Assembly: GCF_003253005.1 (NCBI RefSeq) | Contig: NZ_QEPZ01000001.1 | Coordinates: forward strand, 124,001-188,000 | Direction: 5' to 3' | Length of the DNA: 64,000 bases | Source: Haemophilus parainfluenzae | GTDB lineage: Bacteria; Pseudomonadota; Gammaproteobacteria; Enterobacterales; Pasteurellaceae | In this document: piece by piece, positions 30,823 through 39,413 of the stretch | Layout: each line of letters opens with the position of its first letter | Numbering within the stretch: position 1 is the stretch's first letter | Position numbers and translations under genes: made by a program | Notes under the pieces: generated by a model | Told to the model about the DNA's origin: nothing | What the model saw: the letters and a program-made list of their open reading frames with translations, nothing else | The model's database searches: none

Positions 30823-32874
30823 TCAGAACCCTATTCGTCTTGTTGTTGCAGAAAATGCTGGTTTCACTTCACATTCCCCTTGTAGTGCCATCAGCCAATC
30901 TTGCACCTTTTGAAAAGGGGAAAATTGGTGACGACGAGCCACTGCAGCAAAATCGCCTGGGGTCAGCAAATTAAGCGATTCAATCTGACTTAAATCCTCT
31001 TCTGATAACAACGGCAACCCTAAAATTTCTGCTTGTTGTTTAGCAAAATCTAAGCGTTGTGGCAACGTTAAATAATCAAACTTCAATTTTAAATCAAAAC
31101 GGCGTAAGGCTGCGGGATCGAGTACTTCAATTAAATTTGTTGATACCACCATCAACCCTTCAAAGCGTTCAATTTGTGTCAACATTTCATTCACTTGTGA
31201 ACGCTCCCAACTTCGATTTGCCCCCTCTCGAGAAAATAAGAACGTATCCACTTCATCTAACACCAATAAGGCGTTATCGGCTTTCGCTTGTTCAAAGGCT
31301 TGAGCAATATTTTGTTCTGTTCCGCCCACATAAGGATTAAGCAGATCAGAGCCTTGTCTTAGCAACAGCGGCATGTCCAACTGTTCCGCAAGCCATGCTG
31401 CCCAAGCAGTTTTTCCTGTTCCCGGCGGGCCATAGCAACAAATTCGCCCTTTTTTCGACCGTTTTAACCCTTCACTAATACGATGAATATTGTCATTACA
31501 AGCCACATAATCTAAGTTATAGTTAGCTTTACCTAAAACAAGCGGTTCAATTTTCGGTTTATTTTGCGACTTTAATGTTTGATTAAACATCATGAGCAAA
31601 GTCTCAGCAAAATTTGATGTATTGAGCTCCTTTGCCACCCGAATTGTACGACTTAAAATCGCAGGCGTTAATGACCGCACTTTAGCAAAATGTTGTACAT
31701 AAGCCGGACTTAATTTTCCCTCGGCCAACTGCGTAATGAGTGCTGATTTATTTTTCAACGGCAAATCTGGCATTTCTAAAATAAAATCAAAGCGGCGCAA
31801 AAAAGCAGGATCTATGCCTGAAACCGAATTCGATAACCAAATCATCGGCACGTTATTGTTTTCCAATAATTGATTCATCCAAGCTTTATTTTTCTGCGCT
31901 ACTGAACGCTCAAAAAAACCGGCACGAAAAACATCTTCTATTTCATCAAAAATCAATAACGAAGATTGCCCTTCTAACACCTTTTGCGCAAAACGGCATT
32001 TATTCAAACGCTCCTCCGCTCGGATCACTTCTTCATTTTCATCCATATAAGTAATATTATGCGCCGAAACACTCACTGCTTTTGCTAATAACGTTGCAAA
32101 CTCTGTTTTTCCTGTACCAGGTGCACCATAAATTAAAATATTCGCCCCCTTTCTATGAGTAGCAAATGAGGACTGAAGATAATCCAGCATCATTGTTTTC
32201 ATCTCGTTTAAATAAGCAAAATCTTCTAAACTCAAACTAGGCTCAATAGCTGGTTTTGTACAAACTTTTAATAACACCTGTTCATTTAATGGTTCTGAGA
32301 TGAATTCATCAAAATCTAACATTTTTCCCCAATCCAAATAGTCATGGAACCTATCTGGATTATAGTTTCGTTCAAGCAAGCCATAACCTAATAGTTTTCC
32401 CTTATCTTTTAAGGCAGAAATAATGTCCGACTTTGGCAAACCAAATAAATTTGATAATAACTCACTTACCCCTACCAAATTAGATTTTGGTAATGCCTCG
32501 CTCAATTTTTTCAATGGTTCATCTAAGCGTAGCTGAACCGATAAATGGAAAAGCGTCTGCTCAGTAGTATTCAATGATAATAATTGGGTCAGCGTATCAA
32601 TATTTTGTTGAATAATTGGATTCTCGTTTACGCAAAGAGCGGTCAATTTTGGCAACGTTTTATTTCGTGCTTGTAATAATTTTTTTACTTTCGAGCGGAA
32701 ATCATCGCAACGCTCCATTTCACTCGGTAAACCTAAAGCCACTGCAATATTGTCATAGTGCCAAACATTTTCATTAAAAACCTCTGCAAATCCTTGATAT
32801 TCTAATAAAAGTTGCAACATTAATTTTTCGGTATAAGGGGAAACTGATGGTGGGTTAAGTTTGAATTTAGACAT
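30823..32874 (-). CDS. Double AAA-domain ATPase
   Basis: 683 residues with an N-terminal helical region (about 1-210) and two AAA+ modules. Numbering from the ATG two codons upstream: first Walker A GAPGTGKT (252-259), Walker B LLIFDE (308-312), RRFD arginine finger near 362; second Walker A GPPGTGKT (484-491), Walker B LLVLDE, RRFD near 593. Both modules look catalytically complete, so it is probably a CDC48-like unfoldase or remodeller. GGAG eight bases before 32874 sets the start. It has its own promoter with a copy of the island operator, and is first in the island. Confidence 0.85.
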   Translation of the reverse strand: MSKFKLNPPSVSPYTEKLMLQLLLEYQGFAEVFNENVWHYDNIAVALGLPSEMERCDDFRSKVKKLLQARNKTLPKLTALCVNENPIIQQNIDTLTQLLSLNTTEQTLFHLSVQLRLDEPLKKLSEALPKSNLVGVSELLSNLFGLPKSDIISALKDKGKLLGYGLLERNYNPDRFHDYLDWGKMLDFDEFISEPLNEQVLLKVCTKPAIEPSLSLEDFAYLNEMKTMMLDYLQSSFATHRKGANILIYGAPGTGKTEFATLLAKAVSVSAHNITYMDENEEVIRAEERLNKCRFAQKVLEGQSSLLIFDEIEDVFRAGFFERSVAQKNKAWMNQLLENNNVPMIWLSNSVSGIDPAFLRRFDFILEMPDLPLKNKSALITQLAEGKLSPAYVQHFAKVRSLTPAILSRTIRVAKELNTSNFAETLLMMFNQTLKSQNKPKIEPLVLGKANYNLDYVACNDNIHRISEGLKRSKKGRICCYGPPGTGKTAWAAWLAEQLDMPLLLRQGSDLLNPYVGGTEQNIAQAFEQAKADNALLVLDEVDTFLFSREGANRSWERSQVNEMLTQIERFEGLMVVSTNLIEVLDPAALRRFDLKLKFDYLTLPQRLDFAKQQAEILGLPLLSEEDLSQIESLNLLTPGDFAAVARRHQFSPFQKVQDWLMALQGECEVKPAFSATTRRIGF

Positions 32875-32894
32875 AATCATTACTCCAATAAAAA

Positions 32895-32921
32895 ATGCTC
32901 AAACCTAATAGGTTTGAGCAT
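32895..32921 (-). terminator. Terminator between DUF262 pair and ATPase gene
   Basis: ATGCTCAAACC and GGTTTGAGCAT form a perfect 11-bp stem with a 5-base loop, followed by T6 on the minus strand. It should stop transcripts from the DUF262 genes. The ATPase promoter's -10 abuts the upstream edge of the stem, so transcripts starting there begin inside the stem and would escape it. Confidence 0.75.
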
Positions 32922-32954
32922 AGTTTAAAAAGTAGAGCGACGGATTGTGTCGTT
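32922..32954 (-). promoter_or_regulatory. Island operator-promoter 1 (ATPase gene)
   Basis: Inverted repeat GCGACGGATTGTGTCGTT (32937-32954, plus strand) with -10 TAAACT on the minus strand (32927-32922), 9 bp from the repeat. No -35 hexamer at normal spacing. One arm has an A-to-G change relative to the other copies. Start point would be about 32915. Confidence 0.7.
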
Positions 32955-32967
32955 AGGAATTAAATAT

Positions 32968-34878
32968 TTAAGAAATTGGAGTATTTAACAATACAAGCAT
33001 TTCTTTTCCATGCTCTAATATTTCCTCAGCTTTCCATTTATTAAACTCTTTTGTTTTTTCCATCATTAAAGCCTGTTTTAGGCTATCATAATCACCATTA
33101 GGATAATATGTTAACTTTGCTTCTGGAGGCAAATTACTCAAACGAGAATTTTTACTTTGAGACAACAAATATAAGTTACCAAAATTATCTAGGATCGCTT
33201 GTTCCAACTTCTCTAATCCATACTCTTCAGATGGGTGCTGAGGATAATGATGCTCCACTGAACTTCTAAACGTGAATCGAAACTTAGGATACTTATCTTT
33301 GTACTTCTGCCATAACTGATAATCTAATCGATTAAATACAAAATTAGGAACAGATACACCATAACCCCACTTTTCATCAGAAGAAAAACAAATTTCTTCT
33401 TTATCTAAAATAATATTTGTAATATCTTTTCCTTGGCAATTATTACCAAAATAGAATTTATCACAAAGTTCTTCTAAAAATTTAATATAATCACTTTGTT
33501 CAATATTATCTCTATTATCAAATAACCAACGTAACACAGCGTATAGCCAGTTTTTATAAATACGAGATGGATTAGAAACATGGAACATTGAAAGTAACAT
33601 CACAGCTTTTTTTGTAGGATCTGAATCATTAAGTGATTCATCATCATTTTTATCTATATTGTCGACAGACTCATTTTTATAACTACCAAATGCATTTTTA
33701 TAGTAGTAATCACCTGATTTTCCTTTAACTATTTTCCATAACGACCAGTTTTCATAATCAGTTCGAATCATATTAGATTTAATCACGTATAAATCAAATA
33801 AATAACGACAAACCAATAATGTATAAATAAACATCCTAACCTTTTTAGGTTTTCCTTCAAACTTACCTTCAAATGATTTTAATAGTAACTTTTCATCTAA
33901 TGGAACATTGCATGGATCATTTTTGGTAGAATATTTACACTTATCAAATCTTTCTAAATAAATTCTTAAAACATGCATTAAGAAATTAGGAAAATCAATT
34001 ACTGAAGTAAATTCGCCATCATATTTATCCTGTGATTGTTCTTCAATTTTTTCTATTTCTACATCGGGATCAATAAGTTTTAAGATACTATTTTCAGGTT
34101 CTCCAAGATTTTCAGACTCTCCAGAATTTTCATTCAAAATAGTCTTAAAAAATCCACGTGCTTTTCTCCAATCACCACCTAAAATGACTTCTCTTAATTC
34201 AGAATCAAACGCCATCACAACATAACGACTCATATCTGAGCATGCATCCCAAATTTTTGCAAATAATGATTGCTCAGATATTGGCAACTCCTTCATCAAA
34301 CGAGCTTTTAGAATTTCATGCTTTTCAAGCTGTTCTCCACGGGTATTCATAATTTCGAAATAATGGTTTAAATCTGTACCTTCTGGCACTTCAGTTCGAA
34401 TGATTTCAACTTTATCCAAAAGGAACTTTACAATTTCATCTTTATTATTCCCCCATTCATCAATTACTTTCTTAATTGTTTTTAATGCTTGTGAAAAATT
34501 ACTTGGTAATTTTTCAGAATTAAGATTGGATAATGCTTGTTCAGATTCATCTCGATGTTCAAAAAAAACATTTCTAAAACCTAATTTGCCAAGATGATGC
34601 ATTATTAACGTAAGTGTTGTTAGTCTTTGCTGGCCATCAATCACTTCAAAATCATCATTTTCTCGGCGATAGACAACTAAGCTTCCAATATAATATTTTT
34701 TATCTTGTTCTTTATTTTTTTCACAAGCATTTTTTATATCTTGAAGTAATGAACTAATTTCATTATCACCCCAAGCATAATTACGCTGGTAGATTGGAAT
34801 AATATAGTTACATTTATTATCATTATCAAATAAATCAGACACGGTTAATGTTTTTACATATTTTATATTATTAGTCAT
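32968..34878 (-). CDS. DUF262-DUF1524 protein (GmrSD-type nuclease candidate)
   Basis: 636 residues. N-terminal DUF262 domain with IPIYQRNYAWG and the DGQQR motif (VIDGQQRLTTLTL), a ParB-like NTPase/sensor fold. The C-terminal DUF1524 has an HNH-type core: VEHHYPQHPS, then GNLYLLSQSKNSRLSN. This two-domain layout matches the GmrSD/BrxU/SspE group of modification-dependent restriction enzymes. Start at 34878 is set by GGAG in the end of the upstream gene, one base away, so the two DUF262 genes are coupled. Target modification unknown. Very AT-rich. Confidence 0.8.
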   Translation of the reverse strand: MTNNIKYVKTLTVSDLFDNDNKCNYIIPIYQRNYAWGDNEISSLLQDIKNACEKNKEQDKKYYIGSLVVYRRENDDFEVIDGQQRLTTLTLIMHHLGKLGFRNVFFEHRDESEQALSNLNSEKLPSNFSQALKTIKKVIDEWGNNKDEIVKFLLDKVEIIRTEVPEGTDLNHYFEIMNTRGEQLEKHEILKARLMKELPISEQSLFAKIWDACSDMSRYVVMAFDSELREVILGGDWRKARGFFKTILNENSGESENLGEPENSILKLIDPDVEIEKIEEQSQDKYDGEFTSVIDFPNFLMHVLRIYLERFDKCKYSTKNDPCNVPLDEKLLLKSFEGKFEGKPKKVRMFIYTLLVCRYLFDLYVIKSNMIRTDYENWSLWKIVKGKSGDYYYKNAFGSYKNESVDNIDKNDDESLNDSDPTKKAVMLLSMFHVSNPSRIYKNWLYAVLRWLFDNRDNIEQSDYIKFLEELCDKFYFGNNCQGKDITNIILDKEEICFSSDEKWGYGVSVPNFVFNRLDYQLWQKYKDKYPKFRFTFRSSVEHHYPQHPSEEYGLEKLEQAILDNFGNLYLLSQSKNSRLSNLPPEAKLTYYPNGDYDSLKQALMMEKTKEFNKWKAEEILEHGKEMLVLLNTPIS

Positions 34879-34879
34879 C

Positions 34880-36259
34880 TTATACTCCAAAAACTTCTTT
34901 TATTTTACCATCTATATTTCCATTTACATTTGGAAAAGCTACTGTATCTTTAATTAACGAGAGTCTTAAAGGATATTTTAATACTTGAGATGGTGTTAAA
35001 GAACGCTCTATATGGGAAAGTAATCCACTTTTTGAGCAAGCTTCATCTTCTACTGTTTTAAATGGGATACGTTGATGTTTAAAGCGAATCAGGTAAACCC
35101 ATAAAAATGCTTTACTTATAAATTCATCTAAATATACTTCACCAAATTTATCAAAATAGAATAATACGGTACATTCGAATAAATTTTTCAAATATTTATC
35201 CCCTACTCGATAGCAATACTCTTGATTGTTAAGAAAAGTATTTACGCCTTTTTCTATATCTTTACCGTTAATTTTTTTCACTTTATCAACAAGCCCACTT
35301 CCTTCTTTAAATAATTTTTCATAGAGCTCAGAATAATACTGAACATAATCAAAAAATTGCTCTCCATTTATTAGAGTTTGTATTGTTTGAAAACTTGTCT
35401 TCACAAATCTTGGATGATAAAACATAGGATTTTGTTGTGCTAATTTCTCTACAACCTTTGTTGAAAACAGTGGACTAAGATAAGGATAGGTAGCACCTTC
35501 TGATACACCTTTAAATGTCTCTAGCTCGTCCGATGTAAAAACCTCTCCGCTTTCTTGATAGTGCCATCGGCGTAATCTAAAAAGAATATAGTTGATAATT
35601 TTATCTAAGTTATTAATTTCTTGAGAAAGTGCAGATTTCTCCCAACGTTCAACACAATGATGAATAATCTCTTTTGGCTTATCTTCCATTTCTCGTAAAT
35701 GATAAGCTTTCAGCAAATCATAAGATTCTAAAGGTTTCCCTCTTGAGTTTTGTGAGTCAAAAAATTGGAAGGCTTCGTCTAAATCATCTAATTCAACATA
35801 AACCATCTCACAAATTTCTAAAAGATACTTTTTAAATGCTTCCTTATGGGAAATAGAATAATTTTTAATAAAATTATAATTATTAATTATATTACTCTTA
35901 CTAAGAGTATGTGCTACACCCTCATCTAATAAAGACTTATCCATGAATTTTTTTTCATTATTCAAATAATAAAGTAATAATGAAAGCGTAATTAAACGTT
36001 GCTGACCATCAACAATATCTAACTTTTCTTCAATTTTTTTAGTTTCTTTGTTTTCTTCATTATATTTATGTATTACCACTGTTCCAATTCGATAAACTTG
36101 TTGTTGATTACGGAAATGTGTCAGTAAATCATCAAGTAATTGTTGAACGTGTTTTATTGTCCATTTGTATGGACGCTGATAGCCAGGAATAGATAAATCC
36201 TTTCCTAAAATTTCTTTTAGTTTCACTACCTTAGCTTTTTCTTCTTTTGGGTTACTCAT
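34880..36259 (-). CDS. DUF262 protein without HNH domain
   Basis: 459 residues. DUF262 motifs IPGYQRPYKW (24-33) and DGQQR (84-88, DIVDGQQRLITL) are intact; a third motif FFDSQNSRGKPLESYDLLKAYHL is also typical. No HNH residues are visible in the C-terminal half, unlike its downstream partner. AAGGAATAAA precedes the ATG. It probably works with the DUF262-DUF1524 protein as a split or regulatory subunit; that is an inference from coupling. No copy of the island operator precedes it. Confidence 0.78.
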   Translation of the reverse strand: MSNPKEEKAKVVKLKEILGKDLSIPGYQRPYKWTIKHVQQLLDDLLTHFRNQQQVYRIGTVVIHKYNEENKETKKIEEKLDIVDGQQRLITLSLLLYYLNNEKKFMDKSLLDEGVAHTLSKSNIINNYNFIKNYSISHKEAFKKYLLEICEMVYVELDDLDEAFQFFDSQNSRGKPLESYDLLKAYHLREMEDKPKEIIHHCVERWEKSALSQEINNLDKIINYILFRLRRWHYQESGEVFTSDELETFKGVSEGATYPYLSPLFSTKVVEKLAQQNPMFYHPRFVKTSFQTIQTLINGEQFFDYVQYYSELYEKLFKEGSGLVDKVKKINGKDIEKGVNTFLNNQEYCYRVGDKYLKNLFECTVLFYFDKFGEVYLDEFISKAFLWVYLIRFKHQRIPFKTVEDEACSKSGLLSHIERSLTPSQVLKYPLRLSLIKDTVAFPNVNGNIDGKIKEVFGV

Positions 36260-36309
36260 TTTATTCCTTAAGTTTTATCTAAAATTGGTACATTATGCTA
36301 TATATCTAA

Positions 36310-36335
36310 AAAAATAACTGCAAGCGGTTATTTTT
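36310..36335 (-). terminator. Terminator after the PP2C gene
   Basis: AAAAATAAC and GTTATTTTT arms around TGCAAGCG overlap the PP2C stop codon and end in T7 on the minus strand. Confidence 0.6.
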
Positions 36336-37101
36336 TCTCATCATTTTGCAAAAACGTACAAACCACCACTGACAAATCATCATAAAAGACTTGTTTTACA
36401 ATTAATTTACGACACACCGTCAACCTAGATTTATCATTATCATATTGTTTCCAAATCTTTTCTCTTACTTCAGCAGAAAGTCCAGCTGTTAATCCATCAG
36501 AACAAAGTAATAAACTTTCCCCTTGCTGAATTTCAATTTCTTGATAAAAAATTTTATCTTGGAATTCGGAATAATCGGCGACTAAACAAGAAGAAACACC
36601 GCCATAAATCGTGGCAAAATCTTCTTCTTTTTTATCGGGCAAATCAGCCAATAATTCAGAAAGAATTGAATGATCTTGTGTGATTTGTTGCCATTTTCCT
36701 TGGGCATTAATTAAATAAGCACGGCTATCGCCTACGCTGAGAATTTTGGCTTTACAGATTATTTGATCAATTTCAGCTGCCACAAAAGTGGTTGCTGAGC
36801 CAAAATAATCCTCGGCTAATTCTGCTGATAAATGGGATTGTAAATCGTAGATCATTTGGCGACTTAGGCTTTCCATTTGGCTTAATAATTGCATAGCCAA
36901 CTTGCTCGCTTTTTCAGGTCGGTTGCTATTAGAAATACCATCTGCCACACCCACAATAAAGTGCGGTCGGTTTTCAAGGCGTTTTTCAGCTGTTTTGAGT
37001 TTATATTGAAACACCGCCTCGCCATTAAAAAGAGCATCTTGGTTGTGTCGCTTGTTGCTGCCAATTTGTTGGCAGAAGGTAATTTCGCAAAAATTTTCCA
37101 T
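36328..37101 (-). CDS. PP2C-family serine/threonine phosphatase
   Basis: 257-residue metal-dependent phosphatase. All core PP2C motifs are present in order: SNKRHNQDALF, VGVADGIS, SVGDSRAYL, LLCSDGLTAGL and YDDLSVVVCTF, so metal-binding aspartates are intact. No membrane segment. The start ATG overlaps the stop of the Sir2 gene (TAATG), giving translational coupling in the operon FtsK-gamma, Sir2, PP2C. No kinase partner is seen in the window. Confidence 0.88.
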   Translation of the reverse strand: MENFCEITFCQQIGSNKRHNQDALFNGEAVFQYKLKTAEKRLENRPHFIVGVADGISNSNRPEKASKLAMQLLSQMESLSRQMIYDLQSHLSAELAEDYFGSATTFVAAEIDQIICKAKILSVGDSRAYLINAQGKWQQITQDHSILSELLADLPDKKEEDFATIYGGVSSCLVADYSEFQDKIFYQEIEIQQGESLLLCSDGLTAGLSAEVREKIWKQYDNDKSRLTVCRKLIVKQVFYDDLSVVVCTFLQNDEKK

Positions 37102-37945
37102 TATTCAACCGCTTGTTGAGAAGGTTTTAGAAGGCGATCAATCTCTTTTAGTGCATCTAAAGCTTTCATTTCTAGACTTAAAAAGTGCATTTTCGGCACG
37201 CCTGCATCTTGTGGGTTAATACGAATAAATCCGCCTTTTTTTGCTTTCGCCGTACGTTCAGAAAATCGACGCACAGTTGGAATGGCTTTTCCTGCTCCCA
37301 GTTCGATAACGACGAGATTTTGCACTTCTTTTAACCACGATTCTAACCGCACTTTTTTAAAATCCTGATATTGACTTGCATAACTCCAATCGTTAAACAT
37401 TAGTACATTTTGACGAGCAAGCCCCCACAATAAGGACAATGTGGTTTTTCACTGGTTAAACATAAGTTTTCATTATCCACGACAGGTTGAAAACTTGATG
37501 CAGACCAACTTAATCCTCGACAATTATTGACACACTGAAGACGCTCCAAAGTACCGTGTACTTCATAAACATGGCTATAATCAAAACCAGCCTTTTGAAA
37601 ATGCCCATCAACATTACTGGTAAAAACAAAATATCCGTGAGATTTAGCTTCCGTCCAACGTTTTAAAATCTGATACCCTTCGTGAGGAATAGTATTTCGG
37701 TATTGAACTAATCGATGTCCATAAAACCAATAGGCAAGTTCCTGATTATGCTTATAAGCTAGTGGTGTCGCGATATCTTCAAAAGATATATTATGTTCTT
37801 TAAACATAGGATAAGCATTCCAAAATCCACCAACGCTGCGGAAATCGGGCAGCCCAGAATCCACGCTCATACCGGCACCAGCTGTAATTAAAATGCCATC
37901 TGCTTTGCGGATAAGTTCTACTGCATAATTCAAATCATTTTTCAT
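37101..37945 (-). pseudogene. Sir2-family NAD-dependent protein deacetylase, frameshifted
   Basis: Two frames together make one Sir2 protein. The upstream part (37400-37945) has GAGMSVDSGLPDFR, TSNVDGHF, VHGTLERLQC and three of the four zinc cysteines, then CPYC. The downstream part (37101-37439) continues GLARQNVLMFNDW and VIELGAGKAIPTVR. The break is at the G5 run after CPYC (plus-strand C5, about 37422-37426): one more G restores CPYCGGLARQNVLMFND. Phase-variable slip, null allele and sequencing error are all possible. ATGA overlap with the FtsK-gamma gene upstream. Confidence 0.85.
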
Positions 37946-38142
37946 AATACTTTTCTCTGTCCATTTTTCATTGGTGAAATAATACCCGCTTGTTCCAACT
38001 GTTCTAAAATTTGTCCAGCTCGATTAAAACCTAACATAAATCTGCGTTGAATCATTGAGCAAGATGCAACTTTTTGTTGTTGAACAAATTTTTTTACATC
38101 CTCAAAAAGTGGATCTCTTGCCATAATTACTTTCATTGCCAT
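37942..38142 (-). CDS. Stand-alone FtsK gamma (winged-helix) domain protein
   Basis: 66 residues. DPLFEDVKKFVQQQKVAS followed by SMIQRRFMLGFNRAGQILEQ matches the C-terminal gamma domain of FtsK, which reads KOPS polarity sites and activates XerD. There is no motor domain and no room for one. AAAGGAGC lies just before the ATG. First gene of the operon with Sir2 and PP2C, behind operator 2. It could be a small DNA-binding regulator using the gamma fold, or could compete with chromosomal FtsK; neither is proven. Confidence 0.82.
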   Translation of the reverse strand: MAMKVIMARDPLFEDVKKFVQQQKVASCSMIQRRFMLGFNRAGQILEQLEQAGIISPMKNGQRKVL

Positions 38143-38213
38143 TATTTGCTCCTTTTTCTTAATTAAAGGCTTTATAAATATGTAAGAAGTAAAGAATTTC
38201 TCTTTATGGAGAA

Positions 38214-38246
38214 ATTATATGAAAGGAAGCGACAACTTGTGTCGTT
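38214..38246 (-). promoter_or_regulatory. Island operator-promoter 2 (FtsK-gamma/Sir2/PP2C operon)
   Basis: Inverted repeat GCGACAACTTGTGTCGTT (38229-38246) with a perfect TATAAT on the minus strand (38219-38214), 9 bp away. No -35 at 17 bp. It also lies 114 bases before the divergent RhuM-Fic gene. Confidence 0.78.
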
Positions 38247-38360
38247 TGCGAATGTTGAAAGCGGTTATTTTTAGAAGATTTTTTGCAAATAAGATGATCT
38301 GTATTGCAATATGCATATTTATCTAGTTATATATACATGTAAGTTATTAAGGAAAATAAT

Positions 38361-39359
38361 ATGAATAACCAAAACCCGATTGAAATTTACCAAGCTCAAG
38401 ATGGCACAACGCAAGTGGAAGTGAGATTTGAAAATGACACCGTTTGGCTTTCCCAGGCACAAATGGCAAATATTTTTGATACTAGCTCAGATAACATAAG
38501 CCTACACTTAAAAAATATTTTTAATGAAGCAGAACTTGATGAAAATTTAACTACCGAGGATTTCTCGGTAGTTCGACAAGAAGGAAAAAGGCAAGTTACT
38601 CGTAAGGTTAAACATTATAATCTGGATGCTATTATTTCTGTAGGCTATCGAGTTAAGTCTAAGTCTGCAACAAATTTTAGAATTTGGGCAACTGCACGTT
38701 TAAAAGAATATCTGACTCAAGGCTATACCATTAACCAAAAACGTTTACAGCAAAATGCTCACGAATTAGAACAAGCACTTGCGCTTATTCAAAAAACGGC
38801 AAATTCATCGGAATTAACGCTAGAAAGTGGTCGCGGATTAGTGGATATAGTCAGCCGTTATACGCATACCTTTTTATGGCTACAACAATATGATGAAGGT
38901 TTACTTACCGAACCACAAACACAGCAAGGAGGTACATTACCGACTTATGCTGAGGCTTGTTCTGCATTAGCAGAGTTAAAATCACAGTTGATGCCAAAAG
39001 GTGAAGCAAGTGATCTCTTTGGACGTGAACGAGATAATGGCTTATCTGCGATTCTAGGTAATTTAGATCAAAGTGTATTTGGTGAACCTGCTTATCCAAG
39101 CATTGAAGCAAAAGCGGCGCATTTGCTTTATTTTGTGGTCAAGAATCATCCTTTTTCAGATGGTAATAAACGTAGTGGCGCATTTTTATTTGTAGATTTC
39201 TTACATAGAAATGGGCGTTTGTTTGATCATAATGGGCATCCAGTTATCAATGATACTGGCCTTGCAGCACTTACTTTGTTAGTTGCAGAATCTGATCCGA
39301 AACAAAAAGAAACACTCATTAGGCTTATTATGCATATGCTTAAGTTAGAGAAAAAATGA
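38361..39359 (+). CDS. RhuM-Fic/DOC protein
   Basis: 332 residues and the only plus-strand gene of the island. The N-terminal RhuM-type domain (about 1-120: VEVRFENDTVWLSQAQMANIF, cited in part, and YNLDAIISVGYRVKSK) is related to phage DNA-binding domains. The C-terminal Fic/DOC domain has HPFSDGNKRSGAFLF, the catalytic HPFxxGNxR motif, so nucleotide or phosphate transfer activity is likely. No separate antitoxin is seen; an inhibitory helix was not identified. AAGGAAAATAAT precedes the ATG. Ends at a GAAA-type hairpin terminator. Confidence 0.88.
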   Translation: MNNQNPIEIYQAQDGTTQVEVRFENDTVWLSQAQMANIFDTSSDNISLHLKNIFNEAELDENLTTEDFSVVRQEGKRQVTRKVKHYNLDAIISVGYRVKSKSATNFRIWATARLKEYLTQGYTINQKRLQQNAHELEQALALIQKTANSSELTLESGRGLVDIVSRYTHTFLWLQQYDEGLLTEPQTQQGGTLPTYAEACSALAELKSQLMPKGEASDLFGRERDNGLSAILGNLDQSVFGEPAYPSIEAKAAHLLYFVVKNHPFSDGNKRSGAFLFVDFLHRNGRLFDHNGHPVINDTGLAALTLLVAESDPKQKETLIRLIMHMLKLEKK

Positions 39360-39387
39360 TAAATAGCGACCGAAGTCGCTATTTATC
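39358..39387. terminator. Terminator between RhuM-Fic and the UDG-like gene
   Basis: A 13-bp perfect stem, GATAAATAGCGAC and GTCGCTATTTATC, with a CGAA loop, placed between convergent genes. Confidence 0.75.
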
Positions 39388-39413
39388 TATCAACGTTAAA
39401 CTTAATAAAAAAA

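Noticed and set aside
39358-39387. GCGAC...GTCGC hairpin resembling a sixth island operator
   Set aside because: The arms are 4 bp apart instead of 6-8, the stem extends to 13 bp, and it lies between convergent genes. It is a terminator.
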